In this document: in pieces, positions 7,956-17,542 of the stretch
Position numbering within the stretch: position 1 is the first letter of the stretch
Layout of the letters: the number at the start of each line of letters is the position of its first letter
Origin: Symbiodinium sp. CCMP2592
Lineage: Eukaryota > Sar > Dinophyceae > Suessiales > Symbiodiniaceae
Direction: 5' to 3'
Assembly (NCBI GenBank): GCA_905221615.1
Contig: CAJNDT010003402.1
Location: 548,750 to 612,749, forward strand
Length of the DNA: 64,000 bases
Position numbers and translations under genes: made by a program
Notes under the pieces: generated by a model
The model's input: the letters and a program-made list of their open reading frames with translations, nothing else
Database searches by the model: none
What the model was told of the DNA's origin: nothing

Positions 7956-8849
7956 GAAGACAGCCAGCTCGAGAAGAAGCAGACCTCGCCCAAGGATTCC
8001 CAGCAGTCTTTGATTCAAGATCCCAAACTCCAACGCAAATCGATCACTGAGCAGGAAGCCATCAAGCCCAAGAAGAAGCACACTTCGCCCCAGGATTCTA
8101 AGGAGCCTTTCAAATAAGCGATCCTTTAAAATCCAATTAACTGCCATTCTGCAGGAAGCGAGAAAGCCCGAGCAGAAGCAGACCCCGGCGAAGAGTTCCG
8201 AGGAGCCGTTCTTTAAGATCCTTAAACTCCCAGACCAAATTACATGTGATAAGTGAGACACTCTGCAGGAAGACAGCCAGCTCGAGAAGAAGCAGACCCC
8301 GCCGAAGAGTTCCGAGGAGGCTGTATAACTCTAAGATCCCAGACTCCTGCTAAACCATATATATATATAGTCACTCTCCAGGAAGACACCAAGCCCGAGA
8401 AGAAGAAGACCCAGGCGAAGAGTTCCGAGGAGCCTTTCTTTTAGATCCTTAGACTCCTATTGAAAATCACATGTGATAAGTCACTCTGGAGGAAGACAGC
8501 AAGCCCGAGAAGAAGCAGACCCCGCCGAAGAGTTCCCAGGAAACTTTAACTTTATAAGATCGCCCAGACTCCTACTATAAACCAGCAGATATATATAGTC
8601 ACCCTGCAGGAAGACACGAAGCCCGAGAAGAAGCAGACCCCGCCGAATGAGGCTGATTCGCTTTAAGACTCCTAAATTCAATGCAAAGCAAATAGAATCG
8701 AAGCCACTCCGCAGGAAGCCGGCAAGAACAAGAAGAAGCAGACTTCGCCGAAGGATTCCGAGGGTGCTTTCTTTAATAGCCCACACACACTGTGCACGCA
8801 GGAAGGCAGCAAATCCGAGAAGAAGCAGACCCCGGCGAAGTCTTCCCAC
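7956..8849 (+). CDS. Array of nine 48-base exons, EDSKPEKKQTPPKSSE type (copy 1)
   Basis: Nine units start at 7956, 8055, 8155, 8269, 8382, 8492, 8610, 8715 and 8802. Each starts with GAAG after an AG (usually CTGCAG). All but one carry about 48 bases encoding variants of EDSKPEKKQTPPKSSE, followed by 40-70 bases with in-frame stops and AT-rich text. Unit 7 loses the motif after its TPP. The 16-codon length keeps the frame when exons are joined, giving a Lys/Pro/Ser/Glu repeat protein segment. The donor base varies (GAG, GAA, CAG, GGT), so the exact 5' splice site is unresolved. Tandem duplication of a whole exon plus intron is the simplest origin. Confidence 0.65.
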
Positions 8850-8949
8850 GAGGCCCTTGTTAAAAACCCGATAGCCCCACTAGGTGCCCTCCAAAAGCCC
8901 TCTCCCTACAACCCTTGAGCCCTACATAAACCCTAGCTGCCCGAGACAG

Positions 8950-9015
8950 GTCGCAGAGCCGCCGAAGAAGATCGCCAAGCAGGACAGACCAGATCGCATC
9001 ATGGCACAGCCTTGA
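8950..9015 (+). CDS. Short basic exon VAEPPKKIAKQDRPDRIMAQ (copy 1)
   Basis: It follows a GACAG acceptor, with 21 residues rich in Lys, Pro and Asp, then TGA at 9013-9015. It resembles the PPKK part of the neighbouring 48-base exons. Confidence 0.4.
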   Translation, partial: VAEPPKKIAKQDRPDRIMAQP

Positions 9016-9364
9016 AAGCTCTGTTTCTCCCTGGATTGTGGTCCATGCTAGCGATGCCCAGCCGAAAACCACAAACCCTCACACCCCAAACGATTCAACC
9101 CTAAAGTCTCCAACCTCCGACTTGTCGCCGAGGATTTAAACATGCTCTCCTGCTTTGCAGGGCTTGAACCCTAAACCCTTGAACCCTTCAACCTTACAGC
9201 CAAAACCCTTGAACGCCAAACCCTCTAAATTCTTCAACACTTAAACCCCAAACCCTTTAGCGGTAAACCTTTAAACCTGAACCCTTAACCCCAAATCCCA
9301 AAACCCCTTAACCCAAAACCCTTAAGCCTAAACCCTGAAACCCTAAACGCTTAAACCCATCCAG
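9016..9364. repeat. C-rich telomere-like intron text
   Basis: It is dominated by AACCCTTGAACCC, ACCCTAAACCC and related words in one orientation up to the acceptor at 9361-9364. No coding segment was seen. Confidence 0.6.
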
Positions 9365-9662
9365 GAGGATGCTGCCGAGAGCGCCGATGATTCCTGGAGC
9401 TCCTGGTCCTGGAATGCAAGTGCCGGACAGGACAACCACTGGTGGTACGGCAACAACAGCAGCTGGTGGAGCGGGGGCTGGGAAAAGTCGTGGGAACGGC
9501 AGCCTGGGGCTTCAGGGGACAATGCAGGTGGCCAGGAGCAGCAGGAGGAGCCATCGGCAGAAGCGGATTCAAAGCAGGATGAGGCCAAGCAGGCAAAGAA
9601 GAGACAAGCCTACTTGCAGGCACATGCGAAGTGGGCCCGGTTCATGAGGAGCCTCGACAGCC
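9365..9662 (+). CDS. Trp/Gly/Asn-rich exon (WWYGNNSSWW) with helical end (copy 1)
   Basis: After a TCCAG acceptor the frame GAG GAT GCT runs about 99 codons without an initial ATG. An acidic start, EDAAESADDSWSSW, leads into a Trp-rich low-complexity part HWWYGNNSSWWSGGWEKSW, a Gln/Glu/Gly spacer and a basic helix KQAKKRQAYLQAHAKWARFM. The Trp cluster resembles the N-terminal Trp/Gly-rich regions that I recall in repetitive dinoflagellate proteins. The exon ends close to the assembly gap. Confidence 0.6.
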
Positions 9663-9686
9663 CCTTGCACTTAATACATATCATGT

Positions 9687-9786
9687 NNNNNNNNNNNNNN
9701 NNNNNNNNNNNNNNNNNNNNNNNNNNNNNNNNNNNNNNNNNNNNNNNNNNNNNNNNNNNNNNNNNNNNNNNNNNNNNNNNNNNNNN
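9687..9786. other. Assembly gap of exactly 100 N
   Basis: One hundred consecutive N is a conventional placeholder for a gap of unknown size. Its left edge coincides with the end of duplication copy 1. Confidence 1.
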
Positions 9787-10816
9787 GGAGGATGTTTGGT
9801 CTTCGGATGGCGGGGGTTGCAGCCACGAGGCCAGTAGAGCGTTCGATGTTTCCAGGACTTTCGCGGTGTCCTGATCAGATTCGGAGGGTTTCTGCGATTT
9901 TGATAGTAAACCCTAAACCCTAAACCGGGTTGACTTATGAACCCCAGAACCCTATATAAACCGAACTTTAACTCTGCACCCCCCCAAACCCTGCTCAGGG
10001 TTTTGGGGTTTAGGGATTAGGACCACTCAGCCCTAAATTCCGGGCCCCAAAACCCTAAGCACTATAGCCCCAAACCGTCAGCCCCTAAACTCTTGACGCT
10101 TTGCCCTTAAGTAACCCATCAACCCTGCGCCCGAAAGTCCAAATCCTAAACCTCGACTCTACCAAGAGCCCGACCACAGCTCCATGGATCATGCTTGGGG
10201 CTTCCATGGGTTTGGGGTTTAGGGGTTTGGGGTCTAGGGTTTTGAATTCAAGCGTTTTTCAACTTAGGGTTTAAGGGGGTTAAGGTTAGGGTTCGGGGTT
10301 TCGGGTTTCAATTATGGGCACCCCAGACACACACGCACCAACGTGCTTTAGGAGCCTCACCGAAGACCAGCTCACGTAAATTGTGGGATATAGCCGGGAT
10401 GAGACTATTCAAGGATAGTCCTCTAGATTGGGTCAGAGATGACCTCCAGCGCTTCGCGGCGTTTGCGACAACCCCGAGAATGAGGCAGAACTCGCAAGCC
10501 ATCTTGAATAATTAATGAATATGGACCTTGAGCCCGACTAGGATCCTCAAAGAATGCAACCTTTGGTATTTTCGGCATATACTGTATACTCCTGAAGTAT
10601 GCCTTTGAAGTGTGATCGGTGCTGAGAGAAAGTTGGGAGTCTAGGACAGACGTGCGCTCCATGCTTTGGGAGAGCTCTAGCTTGAACTACGGACACCTAC
10701 TCTTCTGCATTGAACCTAAGTAAGGTCCGTATAAGCTCTGTGTTACTTGTCGTTAAATATGAGAACGTAGGAAAAATGCACCCTCAGACTCCAAGTTCCT
10801 AAATAGCAATCAGTTT

Positions 10817-10905
10817 CAGGTTTAGGGTTTAGGGGTTAGGGGTTAGGGGTTTAGGGGTTAGGGGTTTAGGGGTTTAGGGGTTAGGGTTTAGGGTTTAGGT
10901 TTGGG
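10817..10905. repeat. TTTAGGG/TTAGGGG tract
   Basis: About twelve imperfect tandem units of 6-8 bases (GGTTTAGG, GGGGTTAG) lie in one orientation. This is the most regular telomere-like tract in the spacer. Confidence 0.9.
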
Positions 10906-11933
10906 CTCGGAAGTCTATAACTAGATAAACCTTCGCTACTTTGGGCGATTTGCGTCAAGGACCAAGGTGTACGTGACAGGGATGTCAAAACCCAGGACAC
11001 TAGATCTCAGAAATCTTGCAGCCGTAAATTAGCCTAGTACTAGACCCCAAGCCGCAAAATCAAACACGCAGCTGGAACAAGGTAGATACGAAACGCAGGG
11101 GGAGTTAGCAGGCTGAATCCGCAAACCGAAGCCATCTCCCCTATCAAGAAGCTAACCCAAGCCCAGCTCCCAAAACCACATACCTAGATAGAAACGAATC
11201 TGATATAGGGGCCTTGAGACTATCCGAGATTCTACACTACTGAATCATTGTAATTTGGAACCCTTAAAGCCGACGGAACAAACCTGCTCGGTTAAGGGTT
11301 TAATCTAAACTGTTTAGGGTTTAGAGCTTAGGGTAGGCAGTCTCGCCAAGCCTGTTGCCTCTATTTTCGGCCTGATCAAACCAAGATCCTAAGCCTAGTT
11401 GTTGAGTATCCTTGGACCTAAAGGACTGTCTTTGGGAGTATATCGGGATCTCATAGGGACTATGCTACCCCGACAAGGTTAAAGGTTACCTACTCTGCTA
11501 CTAGGTATGGAAAGTCGTAGTGTTCTTTGTTCAACGGGCTTTGGGTCTAGGCTTCACAATCCTTTCTTCCTGCACTCCACGTAGAAGCATAACACGACAA
11601 ATGGACAACCCTCACAAGAGAAACCACGACTCGAATGACAAACCAACCAAACTACGTGACCAAGAACCGTCCCTAAGCCCTAAATGCGTTGAGCCCTACA
11701 ACAGCCTCTCCCTTCAGAGCTGACAGGAAGTTATCCACTGCAGGCATCAGGACATTCCTGGCATCTTTCGTCTTTGGCTTTGGTTGATGGAGGCTTTTAC
11801 TGATGGCCCCTACATTAGGGAGTTAAACTTTTACAATGTCCAAAAGACCAACTCAGACTGTTCAGACCTCTGTACTAGGGTGTAGCACCCATGATTTGCG
11901 GATTCTGCTTTGGTCTGGTCAGTGAGATTATTT

Positions 11934-12061
11934 TAAGGATCGGGGGACTTAGTAAGCAGGTGGTCAGTAGACAGGGTGATACGTCCCCTGATCGGGGTTG
12001 ATACCATACATGTACCCGTGCTGAAAACCTATTTACTACATCCACCGGATCTTCAAGTAGG
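11934..12061. mobile_element. Possible degraded MITE-1 copy
   Basis: The left text (AAGGATCGGGGGACTTAGTA) and the right text (GGATCTTCAAGTA at 12049-12061) resemble the MITE-1 terminal inverted repeats seen at 35302 and elsewhere, but the centre does not match. It could be a coincidental or badly eroded copy. Confidence 0.25.
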
Positions 12062-12244
12062 CGTTACCCTGAACCCTGAATCCTCAGCCCTAAACCCTTT
12101 CCCCTCAACCCTGAACCCTTTCTCTCCCCCGTTCTTCATGCATCATGGAGTTTTGCCTCCGCAGGTTATTCGACGCACCAAAAATTCGAAGAACTTCCCA
12201 GCCTACCAACTGGCATCGGGCCTAGCAAGAGAATCAGATAGTTT

Positions 12245-12372
12245 TTAGGGGTTTACTTAGTGGACCATGGGCTATATATAGGGTTATAAGCAAGGTAATT
12301 ATACGTATAACTACTCATAACCCCATAGAAGGTACTTACAACCTTACTTACCCTGTGCTTCCTCGACCATAG
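12245..12372. mobile_element. Diverged MITE-1-like element
   Basis: It contains TTATAAGCAAGGTAATTA, ACTCATAACCCCATAGAAGG and GTACTTACAACCTTACTTAC, the same internal words as the MITE-1 copies near 33.2-37.6 kb, with a degraded terminal repeat (GTTTACTTAGTGGACCATGG). It is adjacent to the AACCACCC repeat at 12378. The same pairing in inverted order occurs at 33000-33322. Confidence 0.45.
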
Positions 12373-12377
12373 TTTTC

Positions 12378-12560
12378 GGGGTGGTTGCGAACCACCCGGT
12401 TTGGGCCCCGAGCGCCCCTACTTTTCCCCACCTGATGTTGTAGATCATGTAACCACAACTTTATGGAAACCACCCTATTTTGCCCCGACACAGCAATCCA
12501 CAATATCAATGTGAACCACCCCGTTTTAGCCTACGCCGACATAATGGAAACGACCCCGAT
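12378..12560. repeat. Interspersed AACCACCC(C/G)GTTT words
   Basis: The words GAACCACCCGGTTTGGGCCC, AACCACCCTATTTTGCCCCG and GAACCACCCCGTTTTAGCC recur at roughly 50-70 base intervals. The reverse complement family (GGGGTGGTTCG) is at 33000-33220. Confidence 0.6.
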
Positions 12561-13571
12561 TTATCCCGCCAATAAGCGACCTAGATTCTACCCCCAAATT
12601 CCCAATATCCCAAACTCTATATCCCGAAACGCTAAACCTTTTGGGTTTCGGGATTCCGGGACTTTGGGATACACTTCGGGCTTCGAGGGGTGCTGTGAGT
12701 TGCTGCACATGACAGGTTCAGCAGTACTTCCCGACTCCAAACCCAAGCCACACCATGTCCCAACTCCAACAATAATTTCAGCCCCAAGGCCCTCTAGTCC
12801 CGGCCCGCATGTAATAATTTCCAGAAACAGCCCTGCACTTACAGGTTTCATGTGAGGGTTGAATCCGACTCGCCATGGGTGTGCCCTCGATCTTCGCTGA
12901 TGTCGGATGGTGCCCCAGGGTCTCGGTTCCTGTGTAATACGACTGTGCACTTTCCTGGACCCAGGTACTTATGGATTGTGGCGGGCTCTCGTGGCGCCGA
13001 TCCCCGAACTATTGGGCTGGTGCCCGAGAATCTCGACTTTAGAGGTGTAATCATCCTAGCGATTTCTACGGGGAGCGAGGTACGGATGGATGATTTCTGC
13101 TGGCGCCGATGGAGGAGATTCCGCTGGTGCCCAAGATTCTGGCAGGGAATTGACTGAAAGTACTGATCCTGAGGTACGGCCTGATTGGCTATGAAAAAGG
13201 CCTTGCTTTCTCGCAGTGATCCCAGCTACTCGGGCAGGGGTTTCCAAATGAAATCGATGCTAATTTCTGTTGGACTCAAGGTCTGGATATTAAGAATGAG
13301 ATTGTGGAAAATGAGACGGACTCGGGCGGTTGCCCCGGCCAGTCTTGACTTATTGAGTGCATGTCATGTCTCACTAAAAGCAGCTTCCGGGCGGTTGCTG
13401 GTGCTCAAGAGCTTTTTTTTCCGTGCATCAGCACTGCTGGTGCCCTGGTGCTGCGGATGCCGAAGAGCAAGCCTCCGTCGCTTCGGGTGCGGTATTTGCA
13501 GGCACAAGGGATCGGGTAGCTGGTTTTTAGGGTGATTGGCCTTATGGGGGGTCCTACCATTTGTCTGTCAG

Positions 13572-13724
13572 GACCTCTACACCGGCATCCTGGAGGCCAA
13601 TGACTACCAGGAGAAAAGGGTCACGGAGCTGTGCAAGATGCAGAATGTGCGAACCGAAAAGATGCAACGGCTGCTGAAGCAGGGGAAGGCCCTCTTCCAA
13701 ACACAAATCCCCAAATCTGTGTAA
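13572..13724 (+). CDS. Coiled-coil exon, paralogue of the 28398 exon
   Basis: It starts GAC after a CTGTCAG acceptor and encodes DLYTGILEANDYQEKRVTEL then CKMQNVRTEKMQRLLKQGKA, to a stop at 13722-13724. A GT donor could lie just before the stop. The core VxELCKMxNxxxxxxxxLxxGKA aligns with KEVCKMRNRLQSFIDAGK in the exon at 28398-28500, so the two are probably paralogous exons of one gene family. Confidence 0.6.
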   Translation, partial: DLYTGILEANDYQEKRVTELCKMQNVRTEKMQRLLKQGKALFQTQIPKSV

Positions 13725-14032
13725 AGCCTTAGCCCTGTAAATGCTGCCACAAGCCTCTGAAAGGCTCCGGTGGTGTTTTCCTTCGTGAACCTCCGGGGCG
13801 GAACCATCGGCCGGGATGAGGTGCTTAGGGTTCTTCGGGTTATGGGCTTTCGGACCTAGAGATCGCCACGAAGATTCCTCACGCCTCAGATGTCGTTTTA
13901 AATTTTATATACGGACCATATATTCCCTATTACCCATTATTTCTAAGCCTTAAACCGTAAACCCTGAAAATTTGGGACCCCAAATACCCCCCCCGGTCGT
14001 ACTCGGTTTAGGATTTCCTGCTTCGGGGGTGG

Positions 14033-14506
14033 ATGCCCAAGCCCTTAACCCCGGCCCAGGTGGAGGATGATTGCAATGCGAAGCTGGTCGCGAGGCTCCT
14101 GACGACCCTAGGCTTGAAGATACCCACTTCTATCGAGATGAAAGCGGCCCTTGAGAACGTCGCCGAAGATCGAAAACTTCTGGGAAAGAAGTGTTCGGTT
14201 GCAGCCCGGGAGGCAGGAAGTTGTTCACGCCAAGCCGCCAAGCCTGCACATTCGGTGTTTCTCGGGCAGGCTTGGGCGAAAACCGAGGGGGACCTCCACC
14301 GGGCCCTGATGTCGCACGTCATGGACCGCAGCCGCCGTAACTTTGATGCCAGGCCGGCCAGGTTCGGTTTTCTTGAGAATCCCTCTCTTTTCGCTCTAGC
14401 CCAAAGGAGCGGCAGCAAGAACATGGCCCTTCTCAAGAAGCTGGTGAACACTTTGCAAGAAGAAAAAGATCAGGACACCCAACAAATAATTGAATCCGAT
14501 TTGTAA
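14033..14506 (+). CDS. ORF MPKPLTPAQVEDDCNAKLVA, 157 codons
   Basis: The frame is open from an ATG at 14033, or from the CCCAG acceptor at 14057, to TAA at 14504-14506. It is helical throughout: LVARLLTTLGLKIPTSIEMK, AALENVAEDRKLLGKK, LGQAWAKTEGDLHRALMSHV and NMALLKKLVNTLQEEKDQD. It reads as a real soluble coiled-coil protein segment. An intron could be hidden near 14230-14270. The family is unknown. It lies between the coil exon at 13572 and the exon at 14531. Confidence 0.55.
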   Translation: MPKPLTPAQVEDDCNAKLVARLLTTLGLKIPTSIEMKAALENVAEDRKLLGKKCSVAAREAGSCSRQAAKPAHSVFLGQAWAKTEGDLHRALMSHVMDRSRRNFDARPARFGFLENPSLFALAQRSGSKNMALLKKLVNTLQEEKDQDTQQIIESDL

Positions 14507-14530
14507 TATCACCTCGCACTCTGATCACAG

Positions 14531-14620
14531 GAGAGAAAGATTCCTCTGGAAGACCCAAATCGGCTGCCGACCAGGGAGTGGGGAGACTTCTCCGAAGGCT
14601 CAGGCGGGGTGGCGGTTTAA
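14531..14620 (+). CDS. Short exon ERKIPLEDPNRLPTREWGDF
   Basis: It starts GAG after a CACAG acceptor, with 29 residues then TAA at 14618-14620. The frame start and size fit the exon style of this gene. The terminal part (SEGSGGVAV) may already be intron. Confidence 0.45.
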   Translation, partial: ERKIPLEDPNRLPTREWGDFSEGSGGVAV

Positions 14621-14818
14621 AGGGTTGGGAATTCTCCGACTTTGAGCTCTACAGAACCCTAACCGTGAGACGCCGATTGATCCAGTCTGCAAGTTTGGGA
14701 TGTTATGGGATCGGTAATAACTTTAAGCCTTGAGCCCACGAGCCCGAGCTATCAGGAACCCAACAAAACTTGCACTTCCTGAGCTCCTGGGTCCGAGAAA
14801 ATTAAATCCCCGCCACAG

Positions 14819-15057
14819 GACCCGCTGAGTACTTGGACGACGAGGACATGGCGGACCACGCTCAGGAGGGCGGTGAAGAAGAGGAGATGGATAATGATGC
14901 AATCATTCCGGACCCCGACGACCCTACCGGCTTCCCAAAGACCCCTTGCAAGCCCCATGCCCCGCCGGCGCCGGTGGACAGCGACACCGAGGCAGCTGCA
15001 GCCGAAGAAGCCTTAGCAGAAGAAGCCGAAAAGAATGCCGATGCCCAGAAGGAGTGC
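14819..15057 (+). CDS. Acidic exon DPAEYLDDEDMADHAQEGGE
   Basis: It starts GAC after a CCACAG acceptor and runs about 80 codons: a strongly acidic block (EEEEMDNDAIIPDPDDP), a Pro-rich spacer (PCKPHAPPAPVDSDTE) and an Ala/Glu helix (AAAAEEALAEEAEKNADAQ). The composition is clearly coding and disordered. The donor is near GGGGCGGGTTGTG. It is consistent with a long charged scaffold protein. Confidence 0.6.
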
Positions 15058-15193
15058 TTCGGGGCGGGTTGTGGGTTTCGGATCGCAGTGCCCTGGCGGG
15101 TTTGTGCAGGGTTCCATTCAGGATTCAGGCTTGGTGCTGTCTAGGAATTCGTTGGCTTAGGAGTACATAGTGCTGAAGACTTGTCATGGGCAG

Positions 15194-15310
15194 GAGCGAA
15201 GAGGTATGAAGAGGCCCGCAGCCGCTGTGAGCGAGGGACTCCAGCAATCGGCCGAGAAGCTGCAGAAGCAGGTCTCCCAGGAGGCCAGCGACAAAGGTGG
15301 CATCCTGGAG
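15194..15310 (+). CDS. Coiled-coil exon ERRGMKRPAAAVSEGLQQSA, 39 codons
   Basis: It is bounded by a clear GGCAG acceptor and a GAG|GTGCCC donor, with 117 bases in frame. It encodes a basic start followed by a heptad-like helix EKLQKQVSQEASDKGGILE. It is one of the few exons with canonical sites at both ends. Confidence 0.65.
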
Positions 15311-15616
15311 GTGCCCGGGTGTGCTTTGTGGCTTTTGGAGAATTGAGGAGGTACTGGAATTCCGGGATGCAGGGTCCATGCTTTAACAACGTAACCTCCG
15401 ATCCCAAACTCGAAACCCAGAAACCAACACATATGGAATGGAAGGGTCTTGATGTGGTCCAAAACCTCTTGTAAAACCCCTAATTCCCGTTCCAACAACC
15501 GAGCCATAATACCTGAAGTAGCGGTTGGGGTTGGCTGGATTGGGTGCAATTGCACATAACTGCAGCCTTTCCTGGCTTCAGGGGTGCACAGGGACCAATC
15601 CCTCAGCCATGGCTAG

Positions 15617-15817
15617 GTTTTTACGGTCGAAGTGGGGCGGGGGGCCGCCGCCCCCGCCCCCGCCACCATACCCCCCACGGATGCTTCCCATCCCCCCGCC
15701 ACCGCCAGCTCCGCTGGCACCGCCTCTCCCGCCGCCCCCGGGGCCGCCTCCGCCAAGTCCTCCGAGATCTCTGCCGCCTATGATTGGGCCTTGGCCAATT
15801 GCGGCGAGCACAAATGA
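15617..15817 (+). CDS. Ala/Pro-rich exon ending ISAAYDWALANCGEHK
   Basis: It is open after a GCTAG acceptor and reads AAAPAPATIPPTDASHPPAT, AGTASPAAPGAASAKSSE and ISAAYDWALANCGEHK, then TGA. Another frame over the same bases gives polyproline, a by-product of the CCGCC-rich DNA. I prefer the Ala/Pro frame because it runs into a normal helical end. Confidence 0.45.
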   Translation, partial: VFTVEVGRGAAAPAPATIPPTDASHPPATASSAGTASPAAPGAASAKSSEISAAYDWALANCGEHK

Positions 15818-15907
15818 GCCGAGCTCGGAGGCATTGGCTATAAGCTAGGGGTTCAAGGATTCTGGGGTGTAGGGTGCATGTATCTTTAAACAGTTAATCC
15901 CTGCAGG

Positions 15908-15940
15908 ATGATCATGAGCCAAGTCCTTCGAGAGTTGCTT
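15908..15940 (+). CDS. Possible micro-exon DDHEPSPSR
   Basis: It starts GAT GAT after a CTGCAG acceptor and is followed within about 35 bases by AT-rich intron text. The same 60-base intron text (GGGTTCAAGGATTCTGGGGT / GGGTTGAAGGATTCTGGGGT) precedes this and the next exon at 16019, so exon and intron were duplicated together. Confidence 0.35.
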
Positions 15941-16018
15941 GGCTATTATATATAGGGGTTGAAGGATTCTGGGGTGTAGGGTGAATGTATCTTTAAAGAT
16001 ATAATCAGTTCCCTGCAG

Positions 16019-16094
16019 GATGAGCCTGCGGATGACTCCACGAAGAAGCGGCCTTTGGCTTTGAAGGCTGGGGCAATGAAGCTTTCGGGCTTAG
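16019..16094 (+). CDS. Short exon DEPADDSTKKRPLALKAGAM
   Basis: It starts GAT GAG after a CTGCAG acceptor and reads DEPADDSTKKRPLALKAG and MKLSGL before a GT donor-like site. It is a charged linker exon in the same phase as its neighbours. Confidence 0.5.
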
Positions 16095-16133
16095 TGCATG
16101 CTTTAGGGCTGTGAAATACTGAGTCCTTCCAAG

Positions 16134-16199
16134 GATCTGCCAGTGGACGTAGACTCGAGCTCCGAGGATAAGCCCAAGTCAAAGGCTGGGACATCTTAG
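16134..16199 (+). CDS. Short exon DLPVDVDSSSEDKPKSKAGT
   Basis: It starts GAT after a CCAAG acceptor and encodes 21 residues with an acidic Ser cluster resembling a casein-kinase-type site (SSSED) and a basic end. It closes with TAG at 16197-16199, which may overlap the donor. Confidence 0.5.
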   Translation, partial: DLPVDVDSSSEDKPKSKAGTS

Positions 16200-16306
16200 T
16201 ATCCGGGTAGAGTCAAGGGCTTCGTCAGGCTTTAGTTAGGGCTTCAGGGTTTTGGGCTGCATGTACGGGTTTTGCCGTTGGGTGTGTATCCGAGCTAGAC
16301 CTGCAG

Positions 16307-16393
16307 GAGCCCTCTGGAAAGAAGCGGCGGCGGCGCCGCTTCATCGGTGTGTACGAGATCGACGTGGCTCGGATCTATTATAATAAGCAGCAG
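16307..16393 (+). CDS. Exon EPSGKKRRRRRFIGVYEIDV, 29 codons
   Basis: It has a clear CTGCAG acceptor and a CAG|GTTAGC donor, with 87 bases in frame. It encodes KKRRRRR, a strong nuclear-localisation-like cluster, followed by FIGVYEIDVARIYYNKQQ. Canonical borders at both ends make this a reliable exon. Confidence 0.65.
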
Positions 16394-16486
16394 GTTAGCT
16401 GTTTCCCAGAAGCCTCCCAGACTACTCCTATCTTAAGGTAAAGGGGGTCTTATGGGAGTACTCTGTAAGGGGGTTCCTTGACCCAG

Positions 16487-16566
16487 GAAGAGGGGGCCTC
16501 GTCGGAAGCTGGGGACAAGGATGTGAAGAAGGACAGGGTCCAAAAAAAGAAAACCACCAAAATCCC
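16487..16566 (+). CDS. Lys-rich exon EEGASSEAGDKDVKKDRVQK
   Basis: It starts GAA after an ACCCAG acceptor. Acidic then basic residues (KKKTTKIPK) run into CCTAAA intron text. It is a disordered linker. Confidence 0.5.
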
Positions 16567-16715
16567 TAAATCCTTAAATTATATAAAGCCACCCGAACCC
16601 CCAAAACCTATGAAACCCTAAACACCGCAACCCCTAGAATGCAGCAAACCCCTAAAGCCTCCCAAAGGCCCAGAAAGCCTACAACTACCAAATTCCCTTT
16701 AAACCCCCAACCCAG

Positions 16716-16766
16716 GAGCCAGCGGATGCCTCGGCGAAACTAGCTGAGGAGTCGCGATCCGAGTGA
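16716..16766 (+). CDS. Short exon EPADASAKLAEESRSE
   Basis: It starts GAG after an ACCCAG acceptor, with 16 codons then TGA. Forty-eight coding bases is the same length as the repeated exons of the 7956 array, and the Glu/Ser/Lys composition is alike. Confidence 0.45.
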   Translation, partial: EPADASAKLAEESRSE

Positions 16767-16987
16767 AGCAACAAAAAATCGGTGACAGGGCTCTATAGCA
16801 GGTTACGGTTTAGGGTCACAATCCTAGTCCTGGATGTTAGCTCCGTAAACAGTTTCTCAACCCCACAATAAACGCCATCTCCTCATCCCTGAATCCCTGG
16901 AACCAACAGTACAAGTTAAACCCAAAAGCCCTAATGCTAAACCCTGGACAAGAGATTCCCAACTTGAGCCCTACACCTTAGAAGCTG

Positions 16988-17030
16988 CCCCCACCCTGTA
17001 ATAGTGGTCTTGAGGGCCCTCATATAATCC
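16988..17030. mobile_element. Half copy of MITE-6
   Basis: The terminal repeat CCCACCCTGTAATAGTGGT is identical to the left end of the element at 35882. The right end is missing. Confidence 0.5.
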
Positions 17031-17092
17031 TTTTACTTATCAGCTTTGGCCCCAGGTTCTAAGTTTCATTGGTTTTAGTCGTGCTCTGGCAG

Positions 17093-17542
17093 GTGCAGCA
17101 GCAGATCCGGAATGCTGCCAGCTTGTCGGAGGTGCAGACAGACGAGGCAGTGCAAGGGCGAGGCAATCCACGCGGTCGCGGCCGTGGCGGCCGTGGCGGC
17201 CGTGGCAGCCGTGGCGGCCGTGGTCGTGGACGAGGCCGCTCAAGGGGCAGCAAGGACGAGGAGGCAGGCCAGGGCGAGGACGACGATCTCGATGCAGAGG
17301 ACGAGAAGGCCACAGATGAGGTACTTTTGGAGGAGCAGGAGGACAAGCTGAAGAACAAAGGCCAGGCAAAAGCAAAGGGACAAGCGAAGAAGGAGCCGAA
17401 GGCGAAAGCAAAGGGACAAGCAAAGAAGGAGCCGAAGGCGACAGCAAAGGGAGAAGCAAAGAAGGCGAAGGGCCAGGACCAAGTGGAAACGCCCGGCACT
17501 GTGGAGGAGGACTGTCCGTGGCTTCTCCATTTAAATTTGTAG
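17093..17542 (+). CDS. RGG-box and Lys/Glu/Pro-repeat exon
   Basis: It starts GTG after a TGGCAG acceptor. Domain order: a short helical part (VQQQIRNAASLSEVQTDEAV); an RGG/RG-rich box (about 27 residues, GRGRGGRGGRGSRGGRGRGR); an acidic spacer (GEDDDLDAEDEKATDEVLLE); then repeats of KAKGQAKKEPKA. RGG boxes generally bind RNA, so an RNA-binding role is possible but inferred from composition only. The frame is open to TAG 17540-17542, and the true donor may be about 17510. The left part, absent from copy 1 only because the window is cut, falls just outside copy 2. Confidence 0.65.
   Translation: MQQQIRNAASLSEVQTDEAVQGRGNPRGRGRGGRGGRGSRGGRGRGRGRSRGSKDEEAGQGEDDDLDAEDEKATDEVLLEEQEDKLKNKGQAKAKGQAKKEPKAKAKGQAKKEPKATAKGEAKKAKGQDQVETPGTVEEDCPWLLHLNL

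Larger units (their letters stand above)
1..9686. repeat. Copy 1 of a >=9.7-kb near-identical duplication
   Basis: This block matches 17375-27057 almost base for base, at an offset of 17,369-17,374. Differences noticed are substitutions at about 2050, 5343, 5354, 5880, 6571 and 6946, a one-base indel near 244, a homopolymer length change near 4760 and an extra AT near 8363 in copy 2. The left end is cut by the window edge. The right end coincides exactly with a run of 100 N, so the block may be a redundant contig (an alternative haplotype or unmerged overlap) rather than a true tandem duplication. All exons in it recur in copy 2. Confidence 0.97.
9787..13571. other. Mostly non-coding spacer with telomere-like repeats
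   Basis: No well-supported gene was found. A possible weak exon fragment (DDLQRFAAFATTPRMRQNSQ near 10440-10500) and Ala/Gly-rich open frames near 13100-13170 (AGADGGDSAGAQDSG) and 13440-13510 could be remnants. Repeats include TTTAGGGG tracts and a run of AACCACCC words at 12378-12560. Confidence 0.4.

Noticed and set aside
12463-12855. 130-codon plus-strand ORF beginning METTLFCPDTAIHNINVNHP
   Set aside because: Its first half is the AACCACCC interspersed repeat and the rest has no splice context or protein-like pattern.
15578-15811. Gly-rich minus-strand or polyproline plus-strand ORFs
   Set aside because: They are by-products of the GCC-rich Ala/Pro exon at 15617-15817 read in other frames.
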